DNA from: Algoriphagus vanfongensis DSM 17529
GTDB taxonomy: Bacteria > Bacteroidota > Bacteroidia > Cytophagales > Cyclobacteriaceae
Reading direction: 5' to 3'
NCBI RefSeq assembly: GCF_000429465.1
Contig: NZ_AUBX01000010.1
Coordinates: forward strand, 124,001-188,000
DNA: 64,000 bases
A program made the translations under genes and the position numbers. Below, piece by piece: positions 34,829 through 43,777 of this stretch; position 1 is the stretch's first letter, and every line of letters starts with the position of its first letter. The notes beneath the pieces were generated by a model that was not told where the DNA came from, ran no database searches, and saw only the letters and a list, made by a program, of their open reading frames with translations.

Positions 34829-37240
34829 TTACTCGCTTTTCAATACTTTAGCAGGATTGGACTGGGCAGCTACGTAGCTATGAATCCCGACGATCAAGAG
34901 ACAGATTACCATCACACCCATACCAGCAGCCAGATAGATCAGATAAGGCATAGCTACACGTGTCTTGAATCCAGCCAGCCAGTCACTAAGGAAATAATAG
35001 GCTGGAATCACACCAATCAAAAATGATATCCCAACTAAAATCACATACTCCTTACTCACCAAAAACAGGACCTGCTGCAAGCTGGCTCCAAGAACTTTCC
35101 GGATACTGATCTCTTTCGTCCGCTGTGCTATGGTGAAACTGGACAGACCAAATAAACCCATACATGAAATCAGAATAGCCAAACCACAAGCAAAACCCAA
35201 TACATTCTTGATTTTGACATCCTCTTGGTAAAAGCGGTCCAGCTGGGTATCCAAAAAGACAAAATTAGCTTCCTCGTATGGATAGATAGTGAGATAGGCC
35301 TTTTCCAAACTTTCTTTAGCTGAAGCCAGATTTTGATCAGGATTCAGCTTCACGTTGATTGTCCGAAAGTAGGGAGGGTTAAAGGTGAAAAGCATAGGAC
35401 GGATTTCCTCACGCAGAGTTCTCGAGTGAAAATTAGCGACTACCCCGATGATCGTTTTGGGTTCATCATTGTATCTGACTTGAGTCCCTATCGCGCTCTC
35501 TATACTGGCAAACCCACCTTCTTTGATAAAATTCTCATTGACCATGATTTCATCCTCCTGATCGAGAGCAGCATTACCCGCCAAAAGAGGAATTCCATTG
35601 ACTCCAACAAATGCTGAATCGACATTCATCACTTGGACAAAAAACTGATTTTCGGTTGTATCCACCGGTACGTAGACATCTGATGTCCACAAATTGGTCG
35701 ATGCCACTAGCCCCATACTGAGAGAAGCTGCCTCCACGGATGATTCTTGGTTGATGCGCTCCTGAAGTTGAATCATTTTGTCCGGATCAGACATAAATGG
35801 CAACTGCGCATAGAGCACCGCTTCCTTGTCAAAACCCATCGGCTGACTGGTCACGTATTTCAACTGATAATTCAGTACCAACACCAGAATAATAAATGCA
35901 ATCGAAGAGGATAGCTGAATTACTGTCAGATTTTTCCTCAAAAAGACGCCCATCGAAAACCTCCCCGATTTCACCATTTCACCCTTAAGAGCTCGTTGTG
36001 GGTCGTATTTGGATAAGACCATCGCTGGATAAATTCCCGTAATCAAGGTCAAAAAGAGCGGAAAAAGAAGGTAGAAAGCAAAATTGGAAGGGGACAGATA
36101 GTCTATCTGAAAATTCCTAGGGAGGTAAGTGGCGAAAAGTGACTTGATGCCTTCACAAAGCACGAGAGCCAGCAGTGTAGAAAAGAGAATCAAAAGCATG
36201 GTCTCAGCCAAAAACTGATAGACCAATTGTTGACGGGTTCCTCCGATTGTTTTCCTAATCCCCACTTCTTTGGCACGGTTGATAGCTTGTGCAGTCTCAA
36301 GATTGACAAAATTCAAACTAGCTAAAACCAAGATTATCAACCCTATATACACAAGCCCCTTCAGAAAAACTTTGGACACACTACCACCGCCGTAGGTTTG
36401 CCCAAAATGCATTTCAGCTAATTCCTCGGTGAAAAATGAAATCGTATAATCATCCTCTGGCTCAATATTTTTGCCTACCAAAGTCTTCAGTGACTCATCT
36501 ATCGCTGCATGGCTCACCTCAGGATTTAGTTTTATGAAAAGCTGGCTACTGCTATTGACAGAGTTCCAATCGTGCAAGCCATACCAGTCTATTTGTTCTT
36601 GTCCACGAATGGTACTGAAGGATAGAAAGTCCCGAAAGATAAAGTCCGTGTTTTGCTCAAAATCAGCTACTACACCAGTCACTGTCGCCCGTATCGTATC
36701 GGCATCCACATACATCAATTCTTGTCCCAAGACATCCATTGGCTCTGATCCAGGGAAATATTTATGCATACTCGCCTCGGAAATCACCAAAGATTCCGGT
36801 TGCTCCAAAGCAGACCTGACATCACCAGCCAGCCACGTTCTCGGAAAGACTTCAAAGAATCCGGGATCAGCAAAAGTCACATTATCTGACCTGCCAAACA
36901 CCCGGTCTGCATCAGGAGTAGCTACCAAAACATCATACAGAGTATAAAGTCGAGCGGCTTGGGAAATACCCGAAATCTCATCTTTGATCACTTCTCCTAG
37001 AGGACCTGGAGTGCCGGAGTTGGGATAGGAGCCACTCCCCGCCCATTCTGTAAGCGTATTGATCCGAAAAATCCTATCTGCATCTGGATGAAATCTATCA
37101 AAACTATAAGAATGAGTCACCACATTGAAAATCAAAAAGCAAATAGCGACTCCAATAGCCAAACCAAGGATATGGATGAAGGTTCTCAGTTTATTTCTGA
37201 GCAAGTTTCTCCAAGCAATTTTCAGGTAGTTTTCTAGCAT
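34829..37240 (-). CDS. FtsX/MacB-type ABC permease 2
   Basis: 803 residues with the double FtsX/MacB_PCD plan: helix about 19-41, periplasmic part, FtsX module about 285-425, periplasmic part, FtsX module about 680-795. Coupling motifs are RAKEVGIRKTIGG and TKEISIRKVLGA; the end is NPAKVLKSE. The last GG in the first motif replaces the usual GA/GS. It is the last gene of the DUF4097-permease 4-3-2 unit. The ATG is preceded at 37265-37278 by a degenerate copy of the TCCGCC hairpin leader. Confidence 0.88.
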   Translation of the reverse strand: MLENYLKIAWRNLLRNKLRTFIHILGLAIGVAICFLIFNVVTHSYSFDRFHPDADRIFRINTLTEWAGSGSYPNSGTPGPLGEVIKDEISGISQAARLYTLYDVLVATPDADRVFGRSDNVTFADPGFFEVFPRTWLAGDVRSALEQPESLVISEASMHKYFPGSEPMDVLGQELMYVDADTIRATVTGVVADFEQNTDFIFRDFLSFSTIRGQEQIDWYGLHDWNSVNSSSQLFIKLNPEVSHAAIDESLKTLVGKNIEPEDDYTISFFTEELAEMHFGQTYGGGSVSKVFLKGLVYIGLIILVLASLNFVNLETAQAINRAKEVGIRKTIGGTRQQLVYQFLAETMLLILFSTLLALVLCEGIKSLFATYLPRNFQIDYLSPSNFAFYLLFPLFLTLITGIYPAMVLSKYDPQRALKGEMVKSGRFSMGVFLRKNLTVIQLSSSIAFIILVLVLNYQLKYVTSQPMGFDKEAVLYAQLPFMSDPDKMIQLQERINQESSVEAASLSMGLVASTNLWTSDVYVPVDTTENQFFVQVMNVDSAFVGVNGIPLLAGNAALDQEDEIMVNENFIKEGGFASIESAIGTQVRYNDEPKTIIGVVANFHSRTLREEIRPMLFTFNPPYFRTINVKLNPDQNLASAKESLEKAYLTIYPYEEANFVFLDTQLDRFYQEDVKIKNVLGFACGLAILISCMGLFGLSSFTIAQRTKEISIRKVLGASLQQVLFLVSKEYVILVGISFLIGVIPAYYFLSDWLAGFKTRVAMPYLIYLAAGMGVMVICLLIVGIHSYVAAQSNPAKVLKSE

Positions 37241-37432
37241 TGAATTGAAATTTTTAATTACTGTTCTGTCGTGGCGGATTGAAAAATTGGAAAATTCACT
37301 TCGATCTTAATTTATGGATTCTATTCATCTATATTTTCATCTTTGATCTCTCCCAATAACTATCGGAATCACCAATTTCTATTCTTAAGTCTTGGCTCTT
37401 GATTCTTGACTCTCTAATCTTTGTCTTAATCG
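37241..37432 (-). repeat. Permease 3-2 spacer with decayed hairpin leader and phrase repeats
   Basis: The plus strand shows TCTGTC-GT-GGCGGA at 37265-37278, which is the T2 palindrome with two C-to-T changes in one arm, then GATTGAAAAATTGGAAAATT. The far end carries variants of TCTTGATTC and GTCTT. These match the leaders of permeases 6, 8 and 10. Confidence 0.6.
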
Positions 37433-39877
37433 CTACTCATCCTTAAGCGTGTCGACAGGATTCATCTGAGTAGCACGGAAAGCCTGCGCCGAAACAATCA
37501 ACAGCGTAAAGCCAACTCCAGCGATTGTCAACAGAACAAAATTGATCCAAGAAGGCCAATCTTTGACCGCAAACTGAGCAATCCAACTTTGCATCAAATA
37601 CAAACTCAGCGGTAAAGCTATCAGAACACCGGCGATGGTGATCGCCAAAAACTCTCTATTGAACATCCAAGAAATACTCAGGCTTGAAGCACCCAGGACT
37701 TTTCGGATCCCGATCTCTTTCGTTCTTCCAGCTATGCTCAAAGCCGCCATTGCAAACAAGCCCATGGTCGCGATCAAAATGGCGATTCCTGCTGCGAAAA
37801 AGACCATTTTTCCCAATCGCTCATCAGCCTTGTATTGGTTTTGAACCTTTTCATCCATAAAGCTGAAACTAAAAGTTTCCATAGGAAACACTTTTGACCA
37901 TTCGCTTTCCAAGACACTTTTAAAAGCTTCGAAGTCAGTACCACTCCCTTTTACTAGAACTTTCGGATTAAATGCAGCATGAATCATCAAAGTATTGATG
38001 CCGCTGAAAAGCACTTTCGGGCTTTTTGCCAAGAGCAAGGGCTCGATTTCTCTGTAGAGGGAATTATGATTGAAATCCTTAACTACACCCACGATCTGAT
38101 GGGATTCAAACTCCGTGTTAGGCAACATCTCTCCTAAAGGATCTTCCCAATTTAAGGCTTTGGCGAATGTTTCGTTGATGACGAAAGCACTGCTATCCGC
38201 ACCAATGTCCGGGTTCAATCCTCTGCCTTCAGCCATTTCCATGCCCATGGATTCAAAATAATCCCCGCCGACAATACTTACCCTAAAGTTAAATTGCTCT
38301 TTCTCTTCCGTTTCAAAGCCAATATCCCAGAAAGACTCGTCTCCATAAGTTGCGATAGAAATGCCTGCAGATTGGACCTCAGATCTGCCGATCAATGCCT
38401 GACGATAGGTTTCTGCATTCCCAAAGCCCTCTTCGAGATTTTTGATAAGATTCTGACCTGATACGCCCGGCACTTCCACGATTACCACCATTTCCTTGTC
38501 AAATCCCAAGTCGTAGTTTCGGATAGCCTTCATCTGATTGACCATAATCAGTGTAGAAGCGATCAATAGGAAGGAGATAAAAAACTGAAAAGCTACCAAT
38601 CCTTTTCTCAAACCCTGTTTTCCAAAGCGAATGGATAAGTTGCCTTTCAAGACTTTAATAGGCCTGAGATTGGACATAAAAAAGGATGGGTAAGCACCCG
38701 CCATCGCCGTGATCAAGACAACCAATCCAACCAGAATCGCAATTTGCGTAGGCTGATAGACCAGATCCAGATCTTTTTCAAACAAGCTATTGAAGGTCGG
38801 CACCAATAACTCCGCCACCATCAATCCCAACACTAGGGCAATCAAGGTGGTCAAAAAAGCTTCAGTCAAAAACTGAAACATCAGCTGGCTAAATCCAGCC
38901 CCCATAGTTTTTCTTACTCCTACCTCTTTGGCTCGGGTGACGGATCTACCGATCGCCATGGTAGTGAAATTGATAGATGCTATCAACAAAATCAAAAAGG
39001 CGATACCTGCTAGAATATAGAGCAAGCTAGGTCGGGTAGTTTCTGCCTGACCGGTAATCTCATCATCTGTCAAATGGATCTCAGACATGGGCTGAAGTTC
39101 CCATCGATAAGCTCCCTCTTCATACTCCTCTCCCAACACTTTTTTCATCATTGGGACCGATCCCTCTTCGATAGAAGCTTTTGCCAGCGGATCATTTGTT
39201 TTGATGAAAGTATCCCCAAAGACATGAAACCAGTTATTTCTCCCTTGTTCGTCTACTGTGAAATCCAGATTCTCGTCATTTATCAGCATTTCAAATTGGA
39301 GACTCGAATTACCTGGAATATCCTTGAGCAAGCCGGTGACTTGGTACTCCTCATAGTTGTCCCCCATTTTCATCCGAATAGATTGACCGATGGGATTGCT
39401 GTCCCCGAAGTATTTTTGGGCACAAGACTCAGTGATGACGACACCAAACTTTTCTTGCAGGACTTGATTCCTATCCCCTCTTAAAAGTTCGAAATCAAAG
39501 ATTTTCAAGAAATCCGCACTGACCAAAAAATAGTTTTGATTCTGGGTGGTAGACTCATCCAAATAGGCCTGGGAAGCCCCTCCTATGTATCTTGTGACAG
39601 CCTCTACCTGAGGAAATTCACTTGCAAAAGTCGGAGCTGTAATAATCGGAGTGGAATAAGAAAAAGAACCCTCTCCTTCCCCTCCTTCAAATCTCCTCAG
39701 TCGAAAGATCTGATCCTTTTCAGTATGAAACTTATCGTAGCTGGATTCAAATTGTACAAAAAAGAAAATCAGAATACTCACACCCAATCCCAAGGTGAGC
39801 CCGATTATATTGATCCCTGTATGAAGCTTGTACTTCAACAGATTCCGAAGGGCTATTTTTAGGTAGTTTTTAAGCAT
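37433..39877 (-). CDS. FtsX/MacB-type ABC permease 3
   Basis: 814 residues, same plan as its neighbours. Coupling motifs RAKEVGVRKTMGA and TKEIGIRKVLGA precede the second and last helices of each FtsX module. The N-terminus is MLKNYLKIALRNLLKYK and the end NPVDTLKDE. The sequence of the two periplasmic domains differs widely from permeases 2 and 4 apart from motif positions, so the genes are old duplicates and not recent copies. The spacers on both sides are about 190-220 bp. Confidence 0.88.
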   Translation of the reverse strand: MLKNYLKIALRNLLKYKLHTGINIIGLTLGLGVSILIFFFVQFESSYDKFHTEKDQIFRLRRFEGGEGEGSFSYSTPIITAPTFASEFPQVEAVTRYIGGASQAYLDESTTQNQNYFLVSADFLKIFDFELLRGDRNQVLQEKFGVVITESCAQKYFGDSNPIGQSIRMKMGDNYEEYQVTGLLKDIPGNSSLQFEMLINDENLDFTVDEQGRNNWFHVFGDTFIKTNDPLAKASIEEGSVPMMKKVLGEEYEEGAYRWELQPMSEIHLTDDEITGQAETTRPSLLYILAGIAFLILLIASINFTTMAIGRSVTRAKEVGVRKTMGAGFSQLMFQFLTEAFLTTLIALVLGLMVAELLVPTFNSLFEKDLDLVYQPTQIAILVGLVVLITAMAGAYPSFFMSNLRPIKVLKGNLSIRFGKQGLRKGLVAFQFFISFLLIASTLIMVNQMKAIRNYDLGFDKEMVVIVEVPGVSGQNLIKNLEEGFGNAETYRQALIGRSEVQSAGISIATYGDESFWDIGFETEEKEQFNFRVSIVGGDYFESMGMEMAEGRGLNPDIGADSSAFVINETFAKALNWEDPLGEMLPNTEFESHQIVGVVKDFNHNSLYREIEPLLLAKSPKVLFSGINTLMIHAAFNPKVLVKGSGTDFEAFKSVLESEWSKVFPMETFSFSFMDEKVQNQYKADERLGKMVFFAAGIAILIATMGLFAMAALSIAGRTKEIGIRKVLGASSLSISWMFNREFLAITIAGVLIALPLSLYLMQSWIAQFAVKDWPSWINFVLLTIAGVGFTLLIVSAQAFRATQMNPVDTLKDE

Positions 39878-40095
39878 AGCAATGGCAAAATTTTAAAATT
39901 CGAAAATTGAAAAATTCTATTCAACCTTCCGTTTTCGTTTCTACACACTTATTCTCTTATCTCTATTCAACAATCTTATGTCTTGACACTTGGCCCTTGT
40001 TCAATTGATTCTTGATTCTATAATTTTGGTTCTTGATTCTCGATTCTTTGTTCTTAATTCGAAATACTTGATACTAGATACTTGCTACTAATTTC
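39878..40095 (-). repeat. Permease 4-3 spacer with phrase repeats
   Basis: 218 bp. From 40010 on, the plus strand repeats TTCTTGATTCT about five times with small changes, then AATACTTGATACTAGATACT and CTTGCTAC. The part next to the permease 3 start (AAATTGAAAAATTC) resembles the T2 leader tail without its hairpin. Confidence 0.6.
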
Positions 40096-42504
40096 TCACT
40101 CACTCTGAATACTTTTGACAGGATTGGCCAATGCTGCCTGAACAGCTTTGCTTCCTACAGTCAGCGCCGTCAAGATCACTGAGACTACTAGGACAATCAG
40201 AAACAAGCCGATAGATATCGGGATTTTATAGGCGAATGTCTCGAGCCAACCTTCCATCATGTAATAGGCAATTGGGATGGACAGCAGAAAGGATATTATC
40301 ACCATGTAGATAAATTCTTTGGAAATCATCAGTGTCAACTCAGGCACCGAGGCTCCCAAGGTTTTCCTGATTCCGATCTCTTTCACTCGCTGACTCACTA
40401 GGAATGAAACCAAACCATATAGTCCCAATCCGGCCACCAAAAGGGATATTCCTGCAAAAATCTTGAATACAGCGGCGAGCTTCTGTTCACTTTCATAAAA
40501 CTCACCGATCATCTCATCATAGAAGCTTCCTGAATAGATTTTGGTCGGATAAAACTCGTCGTATAACTCTTCTATTTCCGCCAAAGTAGCTCCAGTCGTG
40601 CCTGCTTCCAGTTTTATAGCAGCATAAAAATAGTAGTCACTCATGGTGGTGATCAGCATTGGCTTAACTTCCTCCCGGAGGGAATTGGGCGTAAAATCCT
40701 TAAGTACGCCTGTGATCTCCATCCAAGCACTCCTTCCCATTCGGATAGTTTTCCCCACAGCCTCTTCTGGATTTCCCTGAGTCATATCACGAGCCAGCGT
40801 CTCATTGATCACCGCTTTTCTGGCGGTATCACTTTCGGCATAGCCGGATCCAGCCAGAAAATTCATATCAAAATTCTGAAAATAATCGTAGTCAGCCATT
40901 TTCAAAAAGACAGGATACGGCACATCTTCTGAACTTTGATCATAGCTGAAATTGGTAGCAGAGTTATTTCCAGATCCTGGAGGGTCGGAGGCCAAACTGA
41001 CAGACTTCACACCTGCTATCCGCAGCAGTTCCTGCTTAAAACTTTGATGTCGAGGTTGCTCCGGGTTTTCCTCTTCCAGCTCCACGAGAAAAATTTCATC
41101 TTTGGTAAAACCCAAATCAGCATTTTGAATCAAATTCATCTGCTGAATGGCGATCAAGGTAGCGATCATCAGCACCTGAGCTATCGCAAATTGCACAAGC
41201 ATCAAGGCTCTTCTTAGAGACACATTGCCCAGCTGAGCCGTTTGCACTTTACTTTTCAAAGCCCGAATCGGCTCAAATCTTGAAATCACCAAAGCTGGAT
41301 AGATGCCAGAAAGCAAGGTCACCACCAAGATCAACAGAACCAGCAATCCATAGACAATCCAAGGAATCTCATTAAATCCTTCTGGAATATTGGATACTTT
41401 GGAGAGGAATGGAAGTGCAAAATGCACCAGCGCCAGAGAGATCAAGGATGCCAAACTCACGAGGATAAAAGTCTCCGTAAGAGAAAGGTTGATCAATTGG
41501 CTGCGGGAGCTGCCCATCACTTTATGAATTCCAATCTCGCGGCTTTTACCGATAGCTCTGGATGTACTCAAATTGATGTAATTGATTGAGGCCATAATCA
41601 GGATAAATAACCCGATCAAAACCAAGGTCCGAATCGTGGATTTCCTGGCCACAGAACCGCTGAGAGGTTCCAGATCAGCATTGTAATGTAGGTCGCTGAG
41701 TGGCTGTAGATGATGGGTACGAATGGAATTGCCTCTTCCTTCAAAATGCTTTTTGGAGAGATCCAGAAGTCCGGCCTCCACCTGTGCCAAACTGAGGTCT
41801 GGATTGGGACTCAGGTATACCTGAAAGTTGGAGCTGGTACTGCCCCATTCTTCAAAGTCATAGCCAAATTGGTCCTGATGAGAAAGTAAGGATTCAAAAG
41901 AAACAAAGACATCTGAGCGGAAATTGGAATGAAGCGGTAGATCTGCCACCACCCCAGCTACCTGTAGCTGTACGCCATTGAGCAAAAGGATCGTTTCACC
42001 CATTGCGTCGTCCACAGAACCAAAGATCCTGGTAGCCATAGACTCGGAGAGAAACACCTGATCTGGTTTGCTCAGGTCTTGAGAATTGCCTGACAAAAAC
42101 TCCAACTGAAACAAATCGAGATAAGATGGAGTAATGAAAAAAGCATGATCCGAAAGATATTTGTCCGAATCATTCTCTTTTTCTACAGTCAGCTGTACCT
42201 CCCAATCTCCCACCACTGGCGCCACCTTGTCAAAAAGCTCCGAATGACTCATCAGTTCCAACGAGAAAGGAGCCGGGATACCAGGAGTATACTCTACCCC
42301 ATCGGTATATTCATCTTGGGTTTTGATCCGATAAGTGCTTTCGTAGCGAGGCTGAAAGCGATCATAGGACCACTCGAAGTACACCACGGTAGCCAGCAGC
42401 ATAGCCGCTGAGATCCCCAGTACCAATCCCAAAAGATTGATTGCGGTATTGGATAGAGACTTTTTAAGATTTCGGACGGCAATTTTTATATAATTCCTAA
42501 ACAT
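40096..42504 (-). CDS. FtsX/MacB-type ABC permease 4
   Basis: 802 residues with the double FtsX/MacB_PCD plan. The first coupling motif reads KSREIGIHKVMGS, with His in place of the nearly invariant Arg; the second is VKEIGIRKTLGA. The N-terminus MFRNYIKIAVRNLKKSLSNT and the end NPVKSIQSE are the most divergent of the ten. It starts 24 bp after the stop of the DUF4097 gene, the only place in the array where two genes are this close, so the two are surely co-transcribed and perhaps functionally linked. Confidence 0.88.
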   Translation of the reverse strand: MFRNYIKIAVRNLKKSLSNTAINLLGLVLGISAAMLLATVVYFEWSYDRFQPRYESTYRIKTQDEYTDGVEYTPGIPAPFSLELMSHSELFDKVAPVVGDWEVQLTVEKENDSDKYLSDHAFFITPSYLDLFQLEFLSGNSQDLSKPDQVFLSESMATRIFGSVDDAMGETILLLNGVQLQVAGVVADLPLHSNFRSDVFVSFESLLSHQDQFGYDFEEWGSTSSNFQVYLSPNPDLSLAQVEAGLLDLSKKHFEGRGNSIRTHHLQPLSDLHYNADLEPLSGSVARKSTIRTLVLIGLFILIMASINYINLSTSRAIGKSREIGIHKVMGSSRSQLINLSLTETFILVSLASLISLALVHFALPFLSKVSNIPEGFNEIPWIVYGLLVLLILVVTLLSGIYPALVISRFEPIRALKSKVQTAQLGNVSLRRALMLVQFAIAQVLMIATLIAIQQMNLIQNADLGFTKDEIFLVELEEENPEQPRHQSFKQELLRIAGVKSVSLASDPPGSGNNSATNFSYDQSSEDVPYPVFLKMADYDYFQNFDMNFLAGSGYAESDTARKAVINETLARDMTQGNPEEAVGKTIRMGRSAWMEITGVLKDFTPNSLREEVKPMLITTMSDYYFYAAIKLEAGTTGATLAEIEELYDEFYPTKIYSGSFYDEMIGEFYESEQKLAAVFKIFAGISLLVAGLGLYGLVSFLVSQRVKEIGIRKTLGASVPELTLMISKEFIYMVIISFLLSIPIAYYMMEGWLETFAYKIPISIGLFLIVLVVSVILTALTVGSKAVQAALANPVKSIQSE

Positions 42505-42528
42505 AGGCTGGGATTAAAAAAGTTAAAA

Positions 42529-43467
42529 TCAGTTAGAAATGCGAATAGAACCACCTGAAGACTGAAGTGAAAGAGCAGGTCCGCCACCGTTGACAGAACC
42601 TGAAACTCGGTTTTTCTCAATGCTCCCGCTAAAATGATCCAAATTGCTCTGGATGCTTCCTCCTCTGATATCCAAGTCAAAACTTGAACTCTGAGAAACA
42701 GCCAACTGGATACTTCCTCCGCTGGATTTGAAACTCATATCACCTGATACAGCACCAATACTTGCTTTGATAGATCCTCCACTGCTCGCCGCATCGATAG
42801 TCCCTGAAATATCCGCCAGACTCATACCTCCTCCGGATGTATGAGCAATGATATCTCCCTCTAGATTCTCTACCTTGATAGATCCTCCACTCGTTTTCGC
42901 TTCGACATTTCCCTGAAAGTCACTTAGCGAAAAACTTCCTCCTGCTGACTGCGAAAGAACTTCTCCACTGGAATCAGCAACGCGAATCGAACCACCACTG
43001 GAAGCCAAGTCGAAAGCTCCATGTACCCCTTCAATAGAAACAGAGCCTCCACTCGTACGAATATGCGTATCGAGCTCGCCTGGTGTGATCACCTCAAAAG
43101 ATAAACTGGGACGGTTTTTCCAATTAAAATTTCTGGAGCTTTTAGGCTTAGCCGAAATCGAAATCGTATTGCCGGATTGTTCTATACTTACTTCAAACTC
43201 GGACAGAAACTCCGCGACTTCTTCATCTCCGTCTTCCAAATACCTCCCGTTTTTCTTCAGGAAGGCGTGAACAATCACTTCGGAGACATTGCCTTGATAG
43301 ATGGAAACCGAGGAACCTGCCAGTTCTCCCTCCAGCATCGCAGCATCAGAGGAAGCAAATCTCGCGGTCCGGAAAGGCTCTTTATTGTCTTGACTGATCG
43401 CCTCAGTCAACCCCAACTGGAAGAAGGTCAGCAAAAATAGCAAAAGGGTTTGATGTGGATTTTTCAT
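42529..43467 (-). CDS. Secreted DUF4097 beta-repeat protein
   Basis: 312 residues with a signal peptide (residues 1-25). From about residue 130 to the end the motif [ST]-[SA]-G-G-S-[IVF] recurs nine times every 20-23 residues (SGGSVSIEG, SGGSIRVAD, AGGSFSLSD, SGGSIKVEN, SGGGMSLAD and so on), ending SGGSIRISN. This is the ladder of a DUF4097/DUF2807-like right-handed beta-helix with a turn at each SGG. It is exported to the periplasm or cell surface. It is first in a unit with permeases 4-2 and is preceded by composite site B, so it may be a partner of the permeases. The function is unknown. Confidence 0.85.
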   Translation of the reverse strand: MKNPHQTLLLFLLTFFQLGLTEAISQDNKEPFRTARFASSDAAMLEGELAGSSVSIYQGNVSEVIVHAFLKKNGRYLEDGDEEVAEFLSEFEVSIEQSGNTISISAKPKSSRNFNWKNRPSLSFEVITPGELDTHIRTSGGSVSIEGVHGAFDLASSGGSIRVADSSGEVLSQSAGGSFSLSDFQGNVEAKTSGGSIKVENLEGDIIAHTSGGGMSLADISGTIDAASSGGSIKASIGAVSGDMSFKSSGGSIQLAVSQSSSFDLDIRGGSIQSNLDHFSGSIEKNRVSGSVNGGGPALSLQSSGGSIRISN

Positions 43468-43548
43468 AGCTGTAGCTTAGGTACCAAAAAAGACTGAGCT
43501 GCCACTTGTGGAGTAGACTTCTTGGTTTGGTTAATGACATTCTTTGTA

Positions 43549-43565
43549 TTTCTACTTTGATGCCA
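43549..43565 (-). promoter_or_regulatory. TGGCAT promoter-like element of the DUF4097 unit
   Basis: On the minus strand TGGCAT begins at 43565 and continues CAAAGTAGAAA, 62 bp downstream of element B and about 95 bp before the DUF4097 ATG. It differs at one base of 17 from the element at 32224-32240. Confidence 0.5.
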
Positions 43566-43627
43566 GATGAAAAACCTATTCAAATTGCCAAAAACGGGCA
43601 TTTCCTTCAATCAGGGCTTCTCTGAGT

Positions 43628-43653
43628 CGAACAACTTTGTCCGATGGCGCACA
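43628..43653 (-). promoter_or_regulatory. Triple half-site regulatory element B
   Basis: CGAACA (43628), TGTCCG (43638) and CGCACA (43648), each 10 bp after the last and in alternating orientation, as in element A. It is 62 bp from the TGGCAT element. Confidence 0.65.
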
Positions 43654-43777
43654 AACTCGATCTCATCAAAGCTTAGCTATATGGTTTGAAAAGGAAGAAG
43701 TTGGAAGCTTCTATCATCTTTTTACAATTCTCAAAACTCTTCTCTTTTCAATAGTGAAAAATATTGATCCGCATTGT

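Larger units (their letters stand above)
43468..43777. other. Intergenic region between permease 5 and the DUF4097 gene
   Basis: 310 bp with the triple half-site B (43628-43653), the TGGCAT element (43549-43565) and, between these, a small TTGCC/GGGCA hairpin. The rest shows no gene and no TANNTTTG in sense. A terminator for permease 5 is not obvious. Confidence 0.6.
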
